Positions 55,035 to 64,000 of a DNA stretch of 64,000 bases are shown one piece after another (the first letter of the stretch is position 1; each line of letters opens with the position of its first letter). The notes below the pieces were generated by a model that was given only the letters and a program-made list of their open reading frames with translations, had not been told where the DNA came from and made no database searches. The position numbers were made by a program, and so were the translations under genes. The DNA is taken from assembly GCA_028871815.1 (NCBI GenBank), contig JAGWMJ010000007.1:62001-126000 (forward strand), given 5' to 3'. The DNA comes from Armatimonadota bacterium. GTDB lineage: Bacteria; Armatimonadota; Chthonomonadetes; Chthonomonadales; Chthonomonadaceae.

Positions 55035-55996
55035 CGCAGACGATGGAACTCCCTCAAGCCGAGCGGGTGCGGTTTCCTGGGCTGTCGAGCGCCGCGATCG
55101 AACACCCCGCTGATCGCGCTGCACTCGAGGTACTTCGCCGGACCTTTGGCGTTGACAGGGTGCTGCGGCAGTTGTCTAATCTGAGCGGCGAGCGGTTCCT
55201 GCGGATCCTCTTCACCGGGGACGCTGTGCGGGTCTCACCCAAACAGGCGCCATCGATCTATGCCGACCTTCAGGAAGCCTGCGCGATTCTCGACGTGAAG
55301 GAGCCGGAGCTGTATTTGATGCAGGATCCGAGGCCAAATGCCTTTGCGTTCGGAATGAAGAAGTACACCATCGTCATGACAACCGGGTTGGTGGAGCTAT
55401 TGACGCCGGAGGAGCGGCTGGCTGTTATCGGACACGAGTTGGGCCACATCAAAGCCGAGCATATGGTGTATCGCACGATGGCGATCATTATCGCTCGACT
55501 GATGAACGAGGTCATCGGCTCGATAACACCGCTGGGATCGCTCCTGAGCTCAGCGATGCTCTACGCTCTGTTTGTCTGGTTTCGCAGGAGCGAGTTGACT
55601 GCGGACCGCGCGGGCCTGTTGACGGTGCAAAACGAGAGCGTCTGCATTATGGCCCTGCTCAAGCTGGCTGGCGGCTCGCCGAAGTTATCATCCGAGTTGG
55701 ATCCCGACGAGTTTGCCCTGCAAGCCGACCAGTTTGAAGACCTGGACGAAAGCTGGGTAAGCCTCTACTACAAGTATTTGATGGTCCAACACCAAACGCA
55801 TCCATTTCCGGCGTTGCGGGCGCGCGAGCTCAAGGAGTGGGCGGCGAGCGATTCGTATCGGAAGCTGCTGCGGGGCGATTACCCGCATGCCGATCCCGAT
55901 GCAGGCCGGCGCACGTGCCCAACATGCGGCTCGGTAGTAACCAACGTAACCTGGAAGTTTTGCCAGGAGTGCGGAGCGGAGCTGCCAACAGTCTAG
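55031..55996 (+). CDS. M48-family zinc metallopeptidase with C-terminal zinc ribbon
   Basis: This 321-residue peptidase resembles HtpX/Oma1-like M48 enzymes. The zinc site is H135-E136-xx-H139 (VIGHELGHIKAEH) with E188 in RRSELTADRAG as third ligand. A hydrophobic stretch of about 30 residues (148-184) may anchor it to the membrane. The end carries CPTCG ... CQECG, a zinc ribbon unusual for the family. GTG start in overlap with the previous gene. The selenoprotein follows after 37 nt and is probably on the same mRNA. Confidence 0.88.
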   Translation: MTQTMELPQAERVRFPGLSSAAIEHPADRAALEVLRRTFGVDRVLRQLSNLSGERFLRILFTGDAVRVSPKQAPSIYADLQEACAILDVKEPELYLMQDPRPNAFAFGMKKYTIVMTTGLVELLTPEERLAVIGHELGHIKAEHMVYRTMAIIIARLMNEVIGSITPLGSLLSSAMLYALFVWFRRSELTADRAGLLTVQNESVCIMALLKLAGGSPKLSSELDPDEFALQADQFEDLDESWVSLYYKYLMVQHQTHPFPALRARELKEWAASDSYRKLLRGDYPHADPDAGRRTCPTCGSVVTNVTWKFCQECGAELPTV

Positions 55997-56033
55997 CGGT
56001 TGACCGCCGGGGACGACGGCAAAAGGAAACGAG

Positions 56034-57200
56034 ATGATGAAGCCTGGTAGTGCGCGCTGGTTCACGGTTGCCTGCGGCTGCTGCGGGGTGTTTTGCGCGG
56101 TACCATCGACGGCGGGTCAAAGCCCGGCAGCGCTAGCGGCGCGCATCCACGCCGCGATGAGGAGACTCCAGTCACTTTCGGCATCGATCACGTTCACGCA
56201 GGTGGTGGATGGTCGCACAATCACCACGCCGGTTCGAATCTGGCTGCGCAAGCCGAATGAATGCCGGCTGGTCGTCGGCGCACCCTACAACGAGGTGTTG
56301 GCCGACACCGGCAAAACCCTGACGCGATTTATGACCAAATCCCGCCAGTACTCGCAGGCATCTGCGGCCCCGGACGGCGCCGACATCCAGGTTGCATCCG
56401 TATTCCCAGTCCAGGTGTTCTTCAGACCCCTGAAGAGTCTGCTGAGTGTGCCAGTGCGGCCCACTGGTGTTGGCACCGGCGTTGTCGGCGGCGTGCGGAC
56501 AGCCATATTGATTGAAAGTGGTTCCAAATCCACGGCAGCGGCGGTGCTCCACCTGCAGCAACGCACGTATGCGCGGAGCGACGGCGTTGTGGTGCGCAGC
56601 CAGACGATCATCACCGAGGGTAAGCACCGAATTGTGCTAACCTCCACGCTTTCCAACATCCATGTGAACAACGTTTCGTCAGCGCAACTCCACTTCGCGC
56701 TACCGGCGGACGCTCAGTCAGCATCCGCGGCGCCGGCCGACCCGTACGACAAATCGCTCGTGGCGATCGGAGCGCAAGCGCCACCGTTCCAACTCCCGCT
56801 GCCTGGCGGCGGCGACTACTCACTGAAGCAGGCGCTGGATGGACGAAAAGCGGTGCTGGTGAACTTCTGGTTCTACAGTTGACCAGCATGCCATGAGGAG
56901 TTTCCTCATCTCCAGTCTCTCTATTCGGAGCTGGCGCCCAAGGGTTTGCAGCTGGTTGCGATTAACTACGGCGACCCTGCCGCCACAATCCGGCAATACA
57001 TCGAGACGAGCAAGTGGACATTCCGGATCGTGATGGGCGGCGGCGAGAAGGATCCCGGGTTCCCCGTGTTCAGCCACTACGGCGTCCAGGCATTTCCTAC
57101 GAACTACGTGCTCGATTCCACGGGCAAGGTGGTCTGGCACGGCGTTGGCTTTGACGAAGGCGCAATCCGATCGGCGCTAGCAAAGCTAGGCGTAAAGTAG
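56034..57200 (+). CDS. Probable selenoprotein: LolA/DUF2092-like domain fused to a TlpA-like thioredoxin with U-P-A-C
   Basis: Read through the TGA at 56880-56882, the gene encodes 388 residues. It has a signal peptide (to about 29) and a LolA/DUF2092-like beta domain (about 30-225). A TlpA/ResA-type redoxin follows (about 240-388: VAIGAQAPPFQLPLPGG, VLVNFWFYS, U283-P-A-C286, EEFPHLQSLY, cis-Pro in GVQAFPTNYVLD). The TGA takes the place of the first Cys of W-C-x-x-C. Codon frame and homology are unbroken on both sides and no other stop occurs before 57200. A bacterial-type SECIS hairpin follows the TGA. Without Sec, translation would stop at residue 282. A mutated Cys codon is the alternative. 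ATG 56034 has AAAAGGA upstream. Confidence 0.85.
56880..56909 (+). promoter_or_regulatory. Sec TGA codon and bacterial SECIS-like hairpin
   Basis: The TGA is at 56880-56882. A perfect 7-bp stem, ATGAGGA (56893-56899) and TCCTCAT (56903-56909), closes a 3-nt loop GTT. The loop begins with G, 17 nt after the TGA. A stem placed right after the UGA, a small apical loop and G at its first position are the known features of bacterial SECIS elements. Confidence 0.8.
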
Positions 57201-57232
57201 TTCTTCGATCGCGTCGGCGCGAGGCATGAAAA

Positions 57233-57263
57233 GGGCGGGTGGCTCAGCCACCCGCCCTTTTTT
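57233..57263 (+). terminator. Rho-independent terminator after the selenoprotein gene
   Basis: GGGCGGGTGGC (57233-57243) and GCCACCCGCCC (57247-57257) form a perfect 11-bp stem with a TCA loop, followed by six T. This is the clearest intrinsic terminator in the window and closes the 54219-57200 operon. Confidence 0.95.
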
Positions 57264-57616
57264 ACCTGGTGGGCAAAAAGACCGGCCCAGCTGCGTCATT
57301 GAAGCCGGGCCGGACCTCAAGCGGCAATGAACCGCCTGGGGACGCTCGAACGAGTACGGGAATGAGCGTTCCCACTGTAAGCAATATACCGAATCACGCA
57401 CCTGCTGTCAAGTAGATATGCTACAGCATGCGTAACGATTGGTTGCCTTATTCGTCGCCATCAAGACGTGCCGGTAAGTGGTCGGCGCCGATTCAGGCCC
57501 AGCGCGAGCGCGCCGGAAGCGCATGCTTCTCCCGCTGATAGTGCTACCCTTTGCAATGCGTGCTCATGCTGCCGGACGAAGCGAATGGTGGTATGCTGAT
57601 GCGCGGGAGGAAGTAG
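57264..57616. other. Intergenic region upstream of the SorC-type regulator
   Basis: These 353 nt have no gene. Two dyads are visible: GGGGACGCTC (57338-57347) with GAGCGTTCCC (57364-57373), one mismatch, and the short palindrome ATGCTACAGCAT (57418-57429). Either could be an operator of the downstream regulator. No confident promoter was found. Confidence 0.4.
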
Positions 57617-58954
57617 ATGCCACAGGCTAATCGCAGTGTCTCAACCACCGAGTCCGACGTAGCGGGCCGTCCGTCGGCTCCTGGTCGACGGGGTAGGCGT
57701 CCCGCGCTGGATGCGGACGAACGGCGACGGCTGGCGGCGCTGATCGCGCGCATGGTACTGGTTGACGGTCGCGAGCAGAAGGAAGTTCTGCAGCACCTGA
57801 AGCAGGCCGAACCCGATTTGCCCCATCTGGATGCAAGTACGGTATCGCGGCTGTACCGATACGCACTGGATAGCGGTATCGTACGCGTTTTTATTGACGA
57901 GGCCGCACCGTTTCAGCCACCGCGTGACGAAACCCTCGAACGGGAGCTTGTGGTGGCCTACGGCCTGCAGTCGGCGATTGTTGCGGAGATGCCGCCAACG
58001 CCGGACCGAGACGGCGAACCGATGGTCGCCGACGATCTGGTGCAACGCGTCCTGGGCCAGGTTGCCGCTGTGTACCTCGACACGATCTTCCGTCAGAATG
58101 AAGTTATCGGGTTGTCGTCGGGTCGGGCGGTGTTCTATACGTGCGAGAGCCTCTTCCAGAGTCACATTTTTGATAAGCGCAATTTGCGTGGCATTCGAGT
58201 GATGTCACTGAACGGGAGCATCACGGCGACTCCGTGGAGTGTACAGAGCCCTAATGCCCGCGTCGCCATGGATGCAGATGCCAGCGCCTCATGGCTGGCT
58301 CGTGCATTTGCCGATGTTGCGCAGGTTCGCCTTTCGCTTCCCGCTGCCCTGGCAACGCCGGCCGATGTCACCAGCAGCTTGCAGCACGGACCGGGCATGA
58401 TGATCTCGCCGCAGTTATGGGAGCAGCGTCTCCGGAGCCAGCCCGCTCTGGCGCCAGTATCCGACTATGAGGTGGTGGTGCCCACACTGGCGCTGGTTGG
58501 AGTGGGGGCCGCGCACCCGGACTCGGGCCACCGATACATAACCGGCTGTAGTGAACCGCATCTGGAGCCGGTACGCGAGCACATGGTCCGCCTCATTGAG
58601 ATCGCCAGAGCTATTCACAAGCATCACTTAGATATAGGCTGTGCCGTGGGCGATATATGTAATCGCCTCTTTGTTACACTCACGGCGCAGCGGACGCTGC
58701 CGGAGCGGCTGCTGGCAGAGCTTGAGCGCTGCGTTGCCGAAATCAATTGCCGCCTTGTATCTGTTTCGTTCGACCAACTGCAGATGATTCCAAAAGTGGT
58801 CGCCGTGGCCGGAGGAAAGACAAAGGTGGAGGCGATCCGCTCCGTATTGGAGTGGGCGAAGATGGGCTGGCGGCAGCCGCTGGTTCATGACCTGGTCACC
58901 GACAGTCAGACCGCCAGTCATCTCATTCAGGCCAAGCATATCAACCGCTGGTAA
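57617..58954 (+). CDS. SorC/DeoR-type sugar-binding transcriptional regulator
   Basis: This 445-residue regulator has a basic, disordered start and an N-terminal HTH region (about 33-85: [40 protein letters not shown]). The C-terminal sugar-phosphate-binding domain of the SorC family follows (about 105-345: [52 protein letters not shown]). GGAGGAAG lies just before the ATG. It is about 120 residues longer than usual SorC proteins. It precedes xylA by 91 nt and probably controls it, sensing a pentose or pentose phosphate (inference). Confidence 0.85.
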   Translation: MPQANRSVSTTESDVAGRPSAPGRRGRRPALDADERRRLAALIARMVLVDGREQKEVLQHLKQAEPDLPHLDASTVSRLYRYALDSGIVRVFIDEAAPFQPPRDETLERELVVAYGLQSAIVAEMPPTPDRDGEPMVADDLVQRVLGQVAAVYLDTIFRQNEVIGLSSGRAVFYTCESLFQSHIFDKRNLRGIRVMSLNGSITATPWSVQSPNARVAMDADASASWLARAFADVAQVRLSLPAALATPADVTSSLQHGPGMMISPQLWEQRLRSQPALAPVSDYEVVVPTLALVGVGAAHPDSGHRYITGCSEPHLEPVREHMVRLIEIARAIHKHHLDIGCAVGDICNRLFVTLTAQRTLPERLLAELERCVAEINCRLVSVSFDQLQMIPKVVAVAGGKTKVEAIRSVLEWAKMGWRQPLVHDLVTDSQTASHLIQAKHINRW

Positions 58955-59045
58955 GCAGCCCACCACGTATGCGGTCCGCCCGGGGCAGGTGATACCGCAC
59001 AGACTGCCGAACCTGCGACAAACATCGTCACAGGGAGCGGGCCAG

Positions 59046-60212
59046 ATGGCAGATTACACTCCGCGCAAGAGCGACCAGTTTACGTTTGGATTGTGGACTG
59101 TGGGCAACCGGGGACGCGACCCATTCGGCGATTTCGTTCGCGGTCCGGTCAGTCCGATCGATGCCGTGCACAAGCTCTCGGCGCTCGGCGCGTATGGCGT
59201 AAACCTGCATGATAACGATCTGGTGCCTATTGACAGCACCGCATCAGAGCGCGACCGGATAGTTCGCGAGTTCAAGTCTGCCCTTGCCGCCTCGGGCATG
59301 CGCGTTCCGATGGCGACTACCAATATGTTCTTCGACCCCATCTTCAAGGATGGCGCCTTTACCTCCAACGACCCTACGGTACGCGCATACGCGGTCCAGA
59401 AGACGATGCGCGCGATGGACCTCGGCGCGGAACTTGGCGCCGGTGTCTATGTCTTTTGGGGCGGACGCGAGGGCGCCGAGACCGATGCCGCCCGCTGCCC
59501 GATCGACGCGCTGAAGCGATACCGCGAATGCCTGAACTTTGTGGCCGCATACAGTGAGGACCAGGGCTATGGGCTCAAGTTTGCGCTGGAACCGAAACCC
59601 AACGAGCCCCGCGGCGATATCTACCTGCCGGTGGTCGGCGCCGCGCTTGCCTTTATCCAAACTCTCGACCGGCCTGAGCTGTTTGGTGTCAACCCGGAAT
59701 TTGCGCATGAAACGATGGCAGGGCTCAACTTTGTGCACGCGGTTGGCCAGGCGCTGGATTGTGGCAAGCTGTTCCACGTGGACCTGAATGGTCAAAAGCC
59801 CGGACGCTACGACCAGGACTACCGGTTTGGGGCCGAAGACCTGAAAACCAACCTCTTTCTGGTACGACTGCTTGAGAGTCACGGTTACACCGGAATGCGG
59901 CACTTTGACGCACACGCTTACCGGACGGAGGATCAGGAAGGCGTTTGGGATTTTGCCGCTGGGTGCATGCGCACTTACCTCATCCTGAAGGAGAAGGCGC
60001 GCCAGATGGACTCCGATCCTGAGATTTCGGCGTTGCTTGCCGAATCCGCCGCGGATCCCAACGGGCACGCCGGGCTGATCGGCAAATACTCGCGGGATCG
60101 GGCAGTCGCCGTCCAGGCTCTGGCGATCAACCGCGATGCGGTTGGTGCGCGCGGACTGCGATACGAGCGCCTGGATCAACTGGTAAGCGAACTACTGATG
60201 GGGGTCCGATAG
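59046..60212 (+). CDS. xylA: Xylose isomerase
   Basis: This 388-residue cytosolic enzyme interconverts D-xylose and D-xylulose using two divalent metals. It is the short class I type known from Streptomyces. Seen are [18 protein letters not shown], the catalytic-His segment [27 protein letters not shown], the metal ligands in [13 protein letters not shown] and [13 protein letters not shown], and FHVDLNGQ. With phosphoketolase and the secreted glycosidases of this window it supports growth on plant pentoses. ATG 59046 follows GGGAGCGGG. Confidence 0.96.
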   Translation: MADYTPRKSDQFTFGLWTVGNRGRDPFGDFVRGPVSPIDAVHKLSALGAYGVNLHDNDLVPIDSTASERDRIVREFKSALAASGMRVPMATTNMFFDPIFKDGAFTSNDPTVRAYAVQKTMRAMDLGAELGAGVYVFWGGREGAETDAARCPIDALKRYRECLNFVAAYSEDQGYGLKFALEPKPNEPRGDIYLPVVGAALAFIQTLDRPELFGVNPEFAHETMAGLNFVHAVGQALDCGKLFHVDLNGQKPGRYDQDYRFGAEDLKTNLFLVRLLESHGYTGMRHFDAHAYRTEDQEGVWDFAAGCMRTYLILKEKARQMDSDPEISALLAESAADPNGHAGLIGKYSRDRAVAVQALAINRDAVGARGLRYERLDQLVSELLMGVR

Positions 60213-60237
60213 TCATCCGGCCAGGCCGGTGTACCCG

Positions 60238-61359
60238 CTAGCTGTCGAACCGGATGACCGATCGGATTACGTTGCCCGTCTCCATCTCGTGGAACGCGTC
60301 CTCCACATCCTCAAGCCGGATTTCGCGCGTAACCATTCCGTCGAGATTGAGCTTTCCCTGCAGGTAGAGTTGCGCCAGCAGTGGAAAGTCATCGCTCGGC
60401 AGCGTATCACCGGCGTGGCAAACGCGTAGGCAAGCCTTGTTCCAGTAGACGCCGGTATCCATATCGCCCAGGTTCAGCGTTACAGCAGCGTCACCTTCCG
60501 GCAGGCCGATGTGCGTGGCTGTGCCGCCGTACGAGAGCATTCGGACCGCCTGATCTATCGTCTGCGGCACCCCGACCGCTTCGTAAGCAAACTCCACGCC
60601 GCCGTCCCATCCATCGGCTGTCAACTCCCGCACACGCGCAACTGCGTCACACTCCTTTGCGTTCACCACGTCGGTAGCGCCGAAATCGCGCGCCCACTGG
60701 AGCTTCACCGGATTCACGTCGACGCCGATGATCTGCCTGGCGTGCGCCAACTTCGCCCCCTGAATCACGCTGAGCCCTACCCCGCCGCAGCCAACTACGG
60801 CAACGCGAGCGCCGCGGAACACCGGACTGGTGTTGAACACCGCGCCGACGCCGGTAACGACACCGCACGCGATCAAGCAGGCCTTTTCGAGAGGCATCTG
60901 TGCAGGCATTTTGATAGCGGCTCTGCTGTGGACCACGGTATGCGTGCTGAAGGTTCCGCACCTCAGCACCTGGGCACACGCAGCCCCATCCGAAGCACGG
61001 TGGATACGCGTACCGGGTCGCAACGCCCGATAACAGTGGCGCGGATCACCGCGTAAACAGGCGGGACACGAGCCGCACGGCGCGCGGTAGGCGATAACGA
61101 CCGGATCGCCCTTTTCGAGCCCCGTAACACCTTCACCAACCTCCTCCACCCAGCCGGCGCCCTCGTGGCCGAGCACAATCGGGAACGCCATCCCCATGCC
61201 ATTCATGGTCTTGGTATGCAGGTCGGTATGACAAACGCCGCTGGCAGCAAGGCGAATGAGCACCTCGTCGCGCCCAGGCGCATCGATGAGAATATCTTCC
61301 ACTCTGGCCGGAGCTCCGGCCTCTGTCAGCAATGAAGCACGCCCGTGCAACGGTGCCAT
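60238..61359 (-). CDS. Zinc-dependent alcohol dehydrogenase, class III-like MDR family
   Basis: This 373-residue medium-chain dehydrogenase has catalytic zinc ligands C43 and H65-E66 (GVCHTDLH, GHEGAGW) and a Cys near residue 173 (LIACGVVTGVGAV). The structural zinc is bound by C95, C98, C101 and C109, and the NAD fold shows VVGCGGVGLSVIQGA with D following (IGVDVNPVK). It is close to glutathione- or mycothiol-dependent formaldehyde dehydrogenase-like enzymes and NDMA-dependent alcohol dehydrogenases. CAGGAGG lies 8 nt before the ATG. The substrate is not certain. Confidence 0.92.
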   Translation of the reverse strand: MAPLHGRASLLTEAGAPARVEDILIDAPGRDEVLIRLAASGVCHTDLHTKTMNGMGMAFPIVLGHEGAGWVEEVGEGVTGLEKGDPVVIAYRAPCGSCPACLRGDPRHCYRALRPGTRIHRASDGAACAQVLRCGTFSTHTVVHSRAAIKMPAQMPLEKACLIACGVVTGVGAVFNTSPVFRGARVAVVGCGGVGLSVIQGAKLAHARQIIGVDVNPVKLQWARDFGATDVVNAKECDAVARVRELTADGWDGGVEFAYEAVGVPQTIDQAVRMLSYGGTATHIGLPEGDAAVTLNLGDMDTGVYWNKACLRVCHAGDTLPSDDFPLLAQLYLQGKLNLDGMVTREIRLEDVEDAFHEMETGNVIRSVIRFDS

Positions 61360-61523
61360 CTCGCAGCCTCCTGGTTAACCACCGCAGTTTACGCCGGGTT
61401 GATTTAGCGTGAGGGCCGCGGTTTCCTGCGTGAGTCCGGAACCGCCGCCGCTCGGGCTTGCAGGAACCGATGCGACGGGCGGCGAACGTTCAATCGCGTT
61501 GATGCCACGAGGAAGGTGCCAAG

Positions 61524-62819
61524 ATGCTTGCTCGAACTATGCTGGGTTGTTTAGCTGCCGTTTTGATGGTTGCAGGAACCGTTTCCGCATCCCGCGCGGA
61601 CCTGCACTCGTTTTTGGCCGAGCCCGACCCGGCCTTTCACTGGACCAAGCTGGGAGAACAGCATGTTGAAGGCGGCACCGTGTACGACCTTCACATGGTG
61701 TCGCAGGTTTGGCACGGCATCACGTGGGAGCACCACCTTCAGATATTCAAGCCCGACAACGTGGAGCATTCGCACTTCTGCACGCTGCTGAACACGGGCG
61801 GCAACGGGGGACCTTCGGACGCGGCGGTGGGCATGATGGCTGCGCGCGCCTCGCATGGCCTGTTCGCCATCCTTTTCAACATCCCCAACCAGCCGTTGTT
61901 CGGCGGCAAGTCGGAAGATGCGCTGGTTGTGTACACCTGGCTGAAGTATATGGAAACCGGCGACGACAGTTGGCCGCTGCACTTCCCGATGTGCAAGGCC
62001 GTGATCAAGTCGATGGACGCGATACAGCAGTTCATGAAATCCGAGAAGCAGCCGGCCGTTACCCAGTTTCTCATCACCGGCGCCTCCAAGCGCGGCTGGA
62101 CTACGTGGCTGGCCGGCGCCAGCCAGGACAAACGGATAAAAGCTATAGCCCCTATGGTAATCGACACGCTGAACGTGGCCGCCCAGGGTCCCCATCAGCT
62201 TGCAGCCTATGGAGCGTTCAGCACCGAGATCGATGATTACACGCGAGCCGGCATTTTTCCCAAGCTGAAGACCCCAATGGGCCGCAAACTGCTCGGGCTG
62301 GAGGACCCATACTCCTACCGCAAAATACTGACGCTGCCAAAGTTGCTGATCCTCGGCACAAACGACCACTACTGGGCGCAGGATGCGCTCAACCTGTACT
62401 GGAACGGCCTTGAGGGCCCAAAGTGGGTGATGTACGACCCGAACAGTGGGCATGGGCTGGAGGACCGCGTTCGAGTGTACAATGCACTCACTTCGTTCGC
62501 CGATTGTATAGCGTCACGTACGCCGTGGCCGACGATGAAGTGGGCCTACTCCGCCGTGGCTAACGGCGCAGATCTCACGGTGTCTAGTGATACGCCAATG
62601 GTTTCGGCGCGGATGTTTCACGCGGACGCTCCCACGCAAGACTTCCGTGAGTCTCACTGGAGCTCCACACCCGTAGACGTGAACGGCAGCTCCTTTACGG
62701 GTCATATGGATAACCCCGCCACCGGCTATCGCGCGACATTTGCCGAGATCACCTACACTATCCGGCATAAGACGTTCACGCTGTCCACCCAAATCCGCAT
62801 TCTGAAAGCCGGCAGTTGA
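61524..62819 (+). CDS. Exported PhoPQ-activated pathogenicity-related (PqaA-like) alpha/beta hydrolase
   Basis: This 431-residue protein has a signal peptide (to about residue 25) and the PhoPQ-related family pattern: YDLHMVSQVWHGITWEHHLQIF, TGASKRGWTTWLAGA with the nucleophile-elbow Ser, KAIAPMVIDTLN, LGTNDHYWAQDALN and DPNSGHGLEDR. These give a Ser-Asp-His set of the alpha/beta hydrolase type. Despite its name the family is common in non-pathogens; the substrate is unknown. The stop overlaps the next gene (TTGA). Confidence 0.9.
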   Translation: MLARTMLGCLAAVLMVAGTVSASRADLHSFLAEPDPAFHWTKLGEQHVEGGTVYDLHMVSQVWHGITWEHHLQIFKPDNVEHSHFCTLLNTGGNGGPSDAAVGMMAARASHGLFAILFNIPNQPLFGGKSEDALVVYTWLKYMETGDDSWPLHFPMCKAVIKSMDAIQQFMKSEKQPAVTQFLITGASKRGWTTWLAGASQDKRIKAIAPMVIDTLNVAAQGPHQLAAYGAFSTEIDDYTRAGIFPKLKTPMGRKLLGLEDPYSYRKILTLPKLLILGTNDHYWAQDALNLYWNGLEGPKWVMYDPNSGHGLEDRVRVYNALTSFADCIASRTPWPTMKWAYSAVANGADLTVSSDTPMVSARMFHADAPTQDFRESHWSSTPVDVNGSSFTGHMDNPATGYRATFAEITYTIRHKTFTLSTQIRILKAGS

Positions 62820-63631
62820 AGCATTCCAGGCATCCACTCAGGATGATCTGGCTTGCCACAGCCCTGGCCTGGCCGGCAGCCGCGTTCGCGCAGAGCCCGG
62901 GCGGAAAGGCGTCGCCGCCGGCGGTTAATCCCGGCCGGCCCACCGTCACGGACCCCGCCAGCCTCACGGCGCCTGGATGGCTGGAGACGGAATTTGGTGG
63001 GCAGGACAACTGGGATCGCGGCGAGCTGTGGAGCACGCCGGTCGTCTTCAAGCTGACGATGAAGAACCAGCGGGTGGAGTATCGGCTAAGCAGCGACGGC
63101 CTGCTAATTGTGCCGCACGGCGCCGACGCAATCGGCAATACCTACCTGGCCGGCGAGTACCTGTTTCGCGATCAACAACACTTTGGGTGGGACCTTACAG
63201 CACGCTACACGCTGACGCTGCCAACGGCGCCGAGCGGTTTCGGTAGCCGCAAAGTGGACCACGCGATTCTGCTGCTTGCCAGCCGCGACTTCGCCCACTC
63301 CCATCACGGCGACGTGACGGCGCACGTGGATCTCAACATGGGAGTGGCAGATCTGGCGCGTCAATCCGCCGGCGGTCGCGACACGGAACTGCTCGGCACC
63401 GCCTCATTCACCTTTCCTCTACCCGGCGGACGCTGGCAATACACCAACGAACTGGTGTACCAATCTCCAATTGCTGGCCAGCGCAGCCAGGTTACTACGA
63501 TGCACGGCGTAAGCTACGCCGTGCATGCGTGGGACGTATACGATGTCGCCCTTCAGTGGCAACTGCACGGCGACGGTCCGGTTTGGCAGCTACTGTTCGG
63601 TCGAACTTTCTTTCTGGGCCGCCTCTTCTAG
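62816..63631 (+). CDS. Exported protein, probably outer-membrane beta-barrel-like
   Basis: This 271-residue protein begins with TTG in a TTGA overlap. It has a signal peptide (to about residue 26), then amphipathic strands with alternating polar/apolar residues (VEYRLSSDGLLIVPHG, FGWDLTARYTLTLPT, WQYTNELVYQSP). It ends in LFGRTFFLGRLF, whose terminal aromatic Phe is a usual outer-membrane barrel signal. It resembles transporter proteins of the MetA-pathway phenol family, but assignment is tentative. Confidence 0.7.
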   Translation: MKHSRHPLRMIWLATALAWPAAAFAQSPGGKASPPAVNPGRPTVTDPASLTAPGWLETEFGGQDNWDRGELWSTPVVFKLTMKNQRVEYRLSSDGLLIVPHGADAIGNTYLAGEYLFRDQQHFGWDLTARYTLTLPTAPSGFGSRKVDHAILLLASRDFAHSHHGDVTAHVDLNMGVADLARQSAGGRDTELLGTASFTFPLPGGRWQYTNELVYQSPIAGQRSQVTTMHGVSYAVHAWDVYDVALQWQLHGDGPVWQLLFGRTFFLGRLF

Positions 63632-63641
63632 CGTTTATTCG

Positions 63642-64000
63642 CTACGGGTTTTGCGCAGGCGGGCCCGCTTTGCTACCGTACTTTTGCCGCATCTCGGCCA
63701 GCTTCGCCTTTGCATCCTGAAAGCTCTGATGGCGGTCAGGCGGCATCTTCAGAAGCGGTTCGCCATCGGCTTTACGGCGCGCGTTTTCGGCATTGAACGC
63801 ATCCATCATCCCTTTTTGGGCCTGGTGAATCGGGCCGTAGACGTGCCGGTACTCCCACTCCTTTTGAGCTTTCGTCTTCCAGCCACCGTTCCACGCGTAC
63901 CAGCCGCCGGCAAACAGGCATCCGGCGAGCAGCACGGCCGCTGCGATCACCACGCCACGCGGCGCTTCGCGGCGCAGTCCGTTGGGCGTTTGAGATTTCG
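63642..64000 (-). CDS. Single-pass membrane protein of unknown function (5' part outside window)
   Basis: The visible part has a membrane helix (VVIAAAVLLAGCLFAGGWYAW) and a charged, helical C-terminal part of about 80 residues ending GPPAQNP. A GTG at 63953 would give 103 residues. The frame remains open to the window edge with a plausible basic N-terminus (KSQTPNGLRREAPRG), so the start probably lies outside. No family is recognised. Confidence 0.65.
   Translation of the reverse strand, partial: KSQTPNGLRREAPRGVVIAAAVLLAGCLFAGGWYAWNGGWKTKAQKEWEYRHVYGPIHQAQKGMMDAFNAENARRKADGEPLLKMPPDRHQSFQDAKAKLAEMRQKYGSKAGPPAQNP

Noticed and set aside
56034-56882. Gene truncated by a nonsense mutation or frameshift (pseudogene plus fragment at 56946-57200)
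   Set aside because: The frame continues unchanged after the TGA, the TGA sits exactly at the redox Cys position, and a SECIS-like hairpin follows. Selenocysteine explains all three; a random stop would not.
57338-57373. Second intrinsic terminator upstream of the SorC gene
   Set aside because: The dyad has a mismatch and a 16-nt loop and lacks a T-tract; the perfect terminator at 57233-57263 already serves the preceding operon.

Overview
This is a GC-rich bacterial chromosome segment with about 48 protein genes, mostly packed into short operons with 4-base start/stop overlaps. I see no rRNA, tRNA, CRISPR array or insertion sequence. The gene mix suggests a free-living, plant-polymer-degrading, Gram-negative-type bacterium: exported glycoside hydrolases (GH26, GH78, a GH-A clan enzyme), xylose isomerase, phosphoketolase, apolipoprotein N-acyltransferase, DsbD and a CIRCE-controlled groESL. 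Armatimonadota is my best guess at the phylum. That is inference from gene content, because no rRNA or other marker is present.

Layout. 1-4673: ispG (cut by the window edge), a TauE/SafE permease with its DUF1634 partner, and a coupled GH26 mannanase plus BNR/sialidase-like protein. 4970-7788 (minus): an NTF2-like protein, an alpha/beta hydrolase and lnt. 7988-11845 (plus): the outstanding block, a compact eukaryote-like ubiquitin-type conjugation operon. Its order is RING-like zinc protein, E1, ubiquitin-like protein with a C-terminal Gly, E2 with the catalytic Cys, JAMM/JAB peptidase, and a translationally coupled exported protein. 11865-14476 (minus): dsbD coupled to an SDR dehydrogenase. 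14717-24848: a translin homologue, a GT2, an S9 peptidase on the opposite strand, two tandem paralogous membrane proteins and a large CBM-bearing secreted protein. 25145-28779: phosphoketolase and class I aldolase behind a near-consensus promoter with a leader of about 200 nt. 29181-34947: a six-gene molybdopterin oxidoreductase cluster with four-cluster ferredoxin, Rieske, DUF6755, TDT channel and NarI-like subunits. 35051-41735: clpB, pyrD, an AT-rich odd patch and CIRCE-groES-groEL. 41814-48824: a GH-A enzyme, a HAD phosphatase, two GT2 glycosyltransferases, an O-antigen ligase/TPR protein and a secreted protein. 48936-54127: a secreted protein, a sugar isomerase/epimerase, and a GNAT-like/LuxR-HTH fusion regulator coupled to a GH78 rhamnosidase. 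54219-57263: a zinc-ribbon/PH-like protein, an M48 peptidase and a very probable new selenoprotein. 57617-64000: a SorC-type regulator, xylA, a zinc alcohol dehydrogenase, a PhoPQ-activated-pathogenicity-related protein, a secreted protein and a partial membrane protein.

Two observations stand out. First, the ubiquitin-like operon carries all five classes of component, including a RING-like protein that seems to have kept only one of its two zinc sites and an E2 with no lysine. Second, the TlpA-like protein at 56034-57200 has an in-frame TGA exactly where the first Cys of the CxxC motif belongs (U-P-A-C). A perfect 7-bp hairpin with a G-first loop starts its loop 17 nt after the TGA, as expected of a bacterial SECIS element.
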